NCBI GenBank assembly: GCA_003024985.2
Contig: PXIH01S0009797.1
DNA: 13,861 nt
From: Euperipatoides rowelli
Taxonomy: Eukaryota > Onychophora > Udeonychophora > Euonychophora > Peripatopsidae
Strand: one strand, 5' to 3'
In this document: one piece after another, positions 9,293-13,861 of the stretch
How the letters are laid out: the number at the start of each line of letters is the position of its first letter
Position numbering within the stretch: the stretch's first letter is position 1
Position numbers and translations under genes: made by a program
Notes under the pieces: generated by a model
Told to the model about the DNA's origin: nothing
Seen by the model: only the letters and a program-made list of their open reading frames with translations
Databases searched by the model: none

Positions 9293-10559
9293 CTGAAGAA
9301 AAAAGTGAATTTTGTTCATTTTAAACATTATAATTTTTTATAAGGGATTATTGTTTTATTGTATATTAAAAGTACATGATTATTATATTAGCATTCTAGT
9401 TTTCCAAATTGTAGTTGCAATCCAGTTTCAATTTACTATAGATGTCATATTATCAAGTGATTATCATTGGAATAATACATATTGTAACACATACTTTCCT
9501 ATACGATTTAAAATGGGGATGTACAAAGCTTGGCCAAGAGGGGATGGAATCTGGTCTATGGGAAAATATCTTAATTCCCCAATCCTCCCCACTACCCTTG
9601 CCAATTTTTTTTTTTTAATTTTCAAGAAGAGTAGTTAAGTTTTTTTTTTAAGGAATTAATATGAAATATTTTTTTTTTTTTTTTTTTAATGATTTTTTAA
9701 AATATTTTAATTTGGAAATTATTTTGAAATTAGTCATTTTTATGATTTATTAAAACATTTAAAATAAATCTTATGGGGAAGTAAAAAAACAAATTGTCTG
9801 AAATCTGTAAATCAAAGAAACATGGTGTATAAAAAAAATAATTGATCATAGAATAATGTGAAGATGGCCCCTGATTCTCAACAGTTCGTCAATTATTGTG
9901 AATTTCAATTGACAAAGCATTTGATTTTCCCCATTACATCTAGAAAAATCTATTTTTTTTTAAAAAAAAACATTGGGTTTTATTATTATTTTAGTCATTT
10001 TTTTTTTGTTTTTAAGATCCACCAAATATGCAATGTCTAGTAATATCAACAAAATGATAAAAAAGAAAAGCAATGAATGATAATAAAATATGTTTTAAAA
10101 AATATAACTAATATAAAATAAAAAATCCCATTAAGCTTTTAAAAACAACATTCCATGCATGCAAAAAATATAGAAAGAAGTTCGCAGAACAATTTCATAC
10201 GCTTGTGTACAGGCCCAGACCAGGGGGGAGGGGGTCATGGATGACACTACATAGCTATGAGAAACTTAACATTAAAAAAAAAAGCTTATAAAAAAAGTAG
10301 CCTTGTAACACCAAACAAAGCATTCCAACAAACCTCCCCCCCAAAAAAAAAAGTTTATCTAAATATAATTGAGCAGTACTAGGCCCCGCCTGGATTTCCA
10401 GTACTGGGAGCACCGATTAGGATGTGTGTGCATGGGAAAGGCCGGGAGGGGAGGCTACATGCACACAAACTTAAAATTATTCAAATTACAAATAAACGAT
10501 CTTTTAATTGAAGTAATTTAATTATCAGGATTAACAAATTCAGTCACTTTTTGGTACTT

Positions 10560-11052
10560 TGAATTTAAACCCATTTCTTTTCATAACGAGACTTTTAACA
10601 CTAATGAATAAGACTGATGATGAAAGTAAAGGGCGTTTACAGTCCAAACCAGAAATGCTCATTGTGCATAGCACTGTACATTAGGACTTTTAATGCAAAT
10701 GAAATTAATCAATGCGCCGCTTGAACATAACCCGCTAACAGATATTTTCTTTGCTCTAAATATTTACGCAAATAAAAAAGTTTGATAAACGGATAAGACA
10801 AAACTGAATGTCCAGTCTATGTCTGGACACCATTTCTGGATCCTGCGTTAAACTGTGAAATCAAGAATTGAATTCAAGTTTGTATTCAGTAATCATAAAA
10901 AACATGTTGCTATTTAGATGTTCCAACATTTGCAAAGATTGCATTTAAATAACAGCTTGCTTTTAATGATTTCTCAAAGTAATCAAAGTCATGGAAATCA
11001 CATGAATCGTGGGGCAAGTGGTGGAATTTTGTGAAAGTAAAGGCAGCAATGC
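10560..11052. promoter_or_regulatory. Less AT-biased intronic stretch with transcription-factor-like motifs
   Basis: This stretch has few homopolymers compared with its surroundings. It contains a perfect POU octamer ATGCAAAT (10693-10700), a GATAAG (10793), TTTGCAAAG (10930), and a 7-bp inverted repeat TGTCCAG/CTGGACA around a 7-base spacer (10809-10829). Such a cluster could be an intronic enhancer, but each motif is short enough to occur by chance, and no conservation data are available here. Confidence 0.15.
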
Positions 11053-11731
11053 TTAAAGGTCAAATGTAACGGATTTTTTAATTATTTTTTTTTATTAATG
11101 ATTTTTAAAGATTTTTACTAAAAAAAAAATTCCACCAGAAAAAGAAAAAAAAAATTAAAAAAAAAAGTTATTTACAATTCAATTTTTAAAATAATTGTCT
11201 TTAGCTCCTCACCCTTAAAACAACATTGTCCACTTTACACACCAGGGGAGATATTTTGTGAGATCATAGGCTATAAATGAATACAGCTTGCTATACTTAA
11301 CTATAGAATATTTGCTATCTTTGACAGCATAAGGCTGGATATCATATGGTCTAAATGTTTAAATACTTGTAAAAAATCATAATCAAATTCATCCTTTGTG
11401 CTATTATGGTCTAATTTATTTTTTTAAAAAAATCAAAACGACCTTTAATGCAAGTTGAATATACCTCTATTTGCATGTTAAATCATTACAAAGAGAACAG
11501 CTGTAGAAGCTATTTCATCATCAAATAATCTCAAACCCAAAACAAAAATGTGAAATCTTCAAATTGTAATTTCAGACTGAGAATAGCAATAGTCTTAATT
11601 TTATCTTTAAATAACTTTTTTTTTATGCATTTTAAATTATTTTTTTCCAGTGGAATTTTTTTTTATAGTAATTATCTTTGAAAATCAATAATAAAAAAAA
11701 ATTAAAATAAACCGTTACATTTGGCCTTTAA
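11053..11731. mobile_element. Nonautonomous inverted-repeat (MITE/foldback) element flanked by TTAA
   Basis: The left arm (11053-11174) and right arm (11608-11731) are inverted copies. The outer 20 bases (TTAAAGGTCAAATGTAACGG and the right-end counterpart TTAAAGGCCAAATGTAACGG) differ at one position. Similarity continues through TTAATGATTTT/TTATTGATTTT, AAAATTCCAC and GTTATTTA. The termini can be read as TTAA|AGG(T/C)CAAATG, which would give a TTAA duplication as made by piggyBac elements, or as TA|AAGG, which would fit Tc1/mariner-type insertion. The interior of about 433 bases has no transposase frame. It lies within the 3995-bp intron of the Kelch gene, and its transcript could fold into a long hairpin. 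Confidence 0.72.
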
Positions 11732-12254
11732 ATTTATCAAATAAGCAAAAAAAAAATCAATTTTCTGTTTTATTCAACCGTTCTATGTTACTGGAAATGA
11801 AATAATAGTGTGAAACAGTTAAGGAATTTTCTGAACTCTTGATTATCAAACATACAGTAAGTCATCAAAACTGCATATTCAAATTTAATATCATTATTAG
11901 TTTATTTAACCCTTCCAATAACAAGGGCATCTGCCGACAAAGTTTCTCCAAATTTAAAATTATAAATATAAAACAAGTTAAGAGCAACTGTGATTCGAGA
12001 GAAATTATAAGTTCCTAAGTTTAATTGCCATTGAGGCTAATGAATCAAACAACTTAAATACTGTAAAATTATTGATAAATTGAGGGGAAAAAAAGATTTA
12101 ATTTTTATTTTGCTGCTTCAGTGCTGTTTTTTTTTTTTTACTTTAAATTTTTGTTTATTCCTTGTTATGTTAATAACGGATGAATTATTTTTTCACGAAA
12201 TTAATAAATGACTTACTTACAGTATATACAATTATTTTTTTATTTTCGGGGTAG

Positions 12255-12329
12255 GGTGCATATTAGCTTAGAGAGCCCTTCAACAAAATTTTGCTTACAG
12301 GCCCCGAGTAACAAAGTTTCGCCACTGCT
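12255..12329 (-). repeat. Possible hAT-type terminal fragment (CAGTGGCGAAACTTTG...)
   Basis: Read on the minus strand from 12329, the sequence is CAGTGGCGAAACTTTG followed by CTCGGGGCC. Many animal hAT elements start CAGNGGCG with a GGGGCC-rich stretch soon after, as I recall. No matching opposite end and no 8-bp duplication were found nearby, so this may be a truncated end or chance. Confidence 0.25.
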
Positions 12330-13060
12330 AGGTAGAAATATTTTCATTATCAAAATATTTGTCAGACATAATATATGCAAATGGATAGTATGATATAAAA
12401 CTCTTAAGACGTGTTAAAACTTTGTTTAACTGCTGCATGTTTTGATCACTACAAATATTTATATCCCTCATAAAAAATGTTTGGTTTAGATGTAACGACT
12501 AGTTTTTTTTTACATAAGCTAATATTTTTTAAAACATTACAGAAGAAAAAGTTATGAAACTATTATTTTGAATTAGTTAAATGAATAAATTTATAATCAG
12601 ATTTTAATTCATTTGTAGGGCTATATTTTTTTGTGGGTGCCTAGTCTTCTGCTGTCACAGCCTTTAAGCATATTTTTATTTGAAATTGGCATAATTAAAA
12701 AAGACTAAGCAACAAGTTGTTGTTTTCTCTAAAAAAAAAAAATACCTTGTGGATGGGTTATAATAGTTACTAGGACTTTGAAGTGATGTAGATGTCACTA
12801 AACATTGAGATATCAAAAGAATTTGCATTTAGTAGCCTATATATTAAAAAAAGAACTATGAAGGAAAATAGCTGTGCCCTGCCATGCTATAAAGCTATGC
12901 AGGAAAACCCAACATAATAGTGGTATACAGTATCTGCACACATCTTATCTCAACTTTTCCCTATAATTTCACATTCCCAAACTTTACTATCCCATGTTTC
13001 AATGATTACTCTTTATCATTTTTAATTCCTTTCTTTTAAAGTGATTTTTTTTCCCTTCAG

Positions 13061-13185
13061 GCTTACTCAATATATCATCTTTTTCACAAAAATCACATGT
13101 TGTTAATGGATAGCACAATGCAGTGGAATGAATCAAAGTACAGCAAAGCATTTCTGTACTACTCCTATTTTATTCTAAATGAATG
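13061..13185 (+). CDS. Possible plus-strand internal exon, unrecognised protein
   Basis: On the plus strand, opposite to the Kelch gene, a strong acceptor (tttttttcccttcag|G) and a consensus donor (ATG|GTAAGT) bracket 125 bases. One frame is open throughout (41 codons plus two bases). The peptide begins AYSIYHLFHKNHMLL and ends FLYYSYFILNE, rich in Tyr, Phe and Met. The other two frames contain stops. I recognise no family, and no partner exon was identified. In AT-rich sequence an open 41-codon frame arises by chance fairly often (my rough estimate is about 1 in 10 over three frames), so only the combination with good splice sites makes it notable. It could also be a transposon remnant or coincidence. 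Confidence 0.2.
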
Positions 13186-13287
13186 GTAAGTGCACAGAAT
13201 GCTTCATCAGTATTTTTACAGTACTAAAATTTTTATATGAAAATAATCGGTTTTAGAAAGAAATTATTAGAATTTAACAATGAATAC

Positions 13288-13372
13288 CTGAATGGGAAGC
13301 AAGTTCGACTGGCATGTATCCTTTAGTCTCTAACTTTTTCCAACGTCTTGTAATAAAATTAAATTTCCATAA
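13288..13372 (-). CDS. KLHDC10: KLHDC10-like Kelch protein, internal coding exon (first of three in window)
   Basis: This 85-nt exon encodes 28 codons plus one base. It starts LWKFNFITRRW and ends MPVELASHS, then a split Ala codon (G|CT) completed by the next exon. The aromatic-rich strand, the Trp near residue 11 and the following loop are the second half of a Kelch blade. As I recall it, human KLHDC10 has a matching segment (ELWRYHF...W...GYMPRELAS). The exon is bounded on the minus strand by a gtttttag acceptor and a TTCAG|GTATTC donor. The other two frames are not needed, because the splice phase matches the next exon exactly. KLHDC10 family proteins are substrate receptors for a Cullin-2 E3 ligase that recognise C-terminal degrons; the Drosophila homologue Slim acts in ASK1 signalling. 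Function here is inferred by family only. The exon feeding its start lies beyond the right edge. Confidence 0.88.
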
Positions 13373-13861
13373 CTAAAAACAAAATTATCATTAAATTAAA
13401 AACATACTGTATATAGCATATTATTATCAGTTTATTTCAAAGACAAAATATAAGAATACAAGACTACTGTATATAGTTTGTTATACTCCTTAACAGATTA
13501 AAAACTAGGCCCTAGAAAAAAGGATAAAGTGATTATTATATTAAAAAAAAATTTCTCTGTGTATGTCATTCCGCGTCTGTCATTCCGAACTCTTTAAATT
13601 GAATTTTCTTCCCGATGAATTGTCCAATTGACTTGCGGTTTTTTGTGTTAGGTTTGTTTTAATTAGGATTGAACGATCGGCCGTCAATTTTGACAGATTA
13701 AAATCAAATTTTTTTAAAATGCTCCGATTAAGTTGAAATTTGTGTTACCCTAGAGGTCTAGAATATGTATGTAAAAGGTCAAGGTCTTAGGTGGTCACAT
13801 GGGGGTGCTGGGGGGGGGGGGAAATCTCAATTGTTTAAATGCTCCGATTAAGTTAAAATTT
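13373..13861 (-). other. Partial intron upstream of the first visible KLHDC10-like exon
   Basis: The sequence between the tttttag acceptor and the right edge holds no Kelch-like reading frame on the minus strand. It contains two TACTGTATATAG motifs (13405 and 13465) and then copy 2 of an interspersed repeat from about 13532 to the edge. The next upstream exon, which should encode the preceding Kelch blade, is not present. Confidence 0.75.
13532..13861 (+). repeat. Interspersed repeat, copy 2, with internal tandem duplication, cut by window edge
   Basis: Same landmarks and order as the copy at 3054. Two differences stand out. A short duplication near 13576-13591 gives TGTCATTCCG twice in close succession. 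After the G-rich tail (a 12-base G run at 13810-13821) the segment ATGCTCCGATTAAGTT occurs again exactly 120 bases after its first occurrence (13720 and 13840). The family may therefore be arranged as tandem units of about 120 bp, of which copy 1 keeps about one and a part. The right end lies outside the window. Confidence 0.78.

Larger units (their letters stand above)
9293..13287 (-). other. 3995-bp intron of the KLHDC10-like gene
   Basis: The intron runs from GTATTC (donor of the 13288 exon) to cttttttcttcag (acceptor of the 9292 exon). From its high-coordinate end it holds a possible plus-strand exon (13061-13185), a possible hAT-type end (12255-12329), a TTAA-flanked inverted-repeat element (11053-11731), a less AT-biased stretch (10560-11052), and AT-rich sequence with long T and A runs (about 9600-10160). 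A G/C-richer patch at 10205-10460 carries CAGTACT twice around a GCCCCGCC core. Nothing resembling an in-frame Kelch segment was found between the two exons. Plus-strand open stretches at 9312-9638 and 9858-10040 have low-complexity translations and look fortuitous. Confidence 0.8.

Noticed and set aside
9155-9343. 62-codon plus-strand open frame over the Kelch exon
   Set aside because: It overlaps the minus-strand exon that has clear Kelch homology and splice signals, so it is an antisense shadow.
9312-9638. 108-codon plus-strand open frame
   Set aside because: The translation is dominated by Phe, Ile and Tyr from AT-rich intron sequence, begins in sequence just outside the 9138-9292 exon on the other strand, and shows no domain.
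12878-12903. Imperfect hairpin CCTGCCATGCT/AGCTATGCAGG
   Set aside because: Only 8 of 11 positions pair, too weak to call a structured RNA or a microRNA precursor.

Overview
The window looks like intron-rich, AT-rich (roughly 70% A+T by eye) nuclear DNA of an invertebrate animal. No bacterial-style genes, rRNA, tRNA or CRISPR arrays are visible. What is visible is short exons with consensus GT-AG borders, multi-kilobase introns, long homopolymers, a pyrimidine minisatellite and decayed DNA transposons. AGGCCT palindromes (near 1393, 2363 and 3265) fit a marine invertebrate but do not prove one; the species cannot be named from the sequence.

The only recognisable host gene runs right to left on the minus strand. 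Three coding exons, at 13288-13372, 9138-9292 and 3994-4130, join in frame (phases 0, 1, 0, then 2 into the next exon). They encode about 126 consecutive residues of a Kelch beta-propeller that aligns, as recalled, with the middle of KLHDC10 (kelch domain-containing protein 10). Neither the first nor the last exons of the gene lie in the window. Everything else is intron: at least 489 bp at the right edge, 3995 bp, 5007 bp, and at least 3993 bp at the left edge.

The introns hold most of the structure. From left to right: a fragment opening TATACTAGCTTAAA (441); a CT-rich minisatellite (487-915) with nine TAATCC motifs; a broken C-terminal part of a pogo/Tigger-like transposase on the minus strand (about 1275-1725) beside an inverted-repeat structure (1010-1227); copy 1 of an interspersed repeat (3054-3323); a candidate hAT-like element with diverged terminal inverted repeats (4358-5671); a GC-rich repeat unit (7521-7735); a nonautonomous inverted-repeat element with 122-124 bp arms flanked by TTAA (11053-11731); a possible hAT-type end (about 12255-12329); a possible plus-strand exon (13061-13185); and copy 2 of the interspersed repeat (13532-13861), running off the right edge. 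The heptamer TACAGTA/TACTGTA recurs at least 21 times.

I found no convincing previously undescribed gene system. The best leads are the TTAA-flanked foldback element, the repeat family with an internal 120-bp duplication, the heptamer excess, and the plus-strand exon candidate inside a minus-strand intron. All repeat comparisons were made by eye, so identities and boundaries are approximate.
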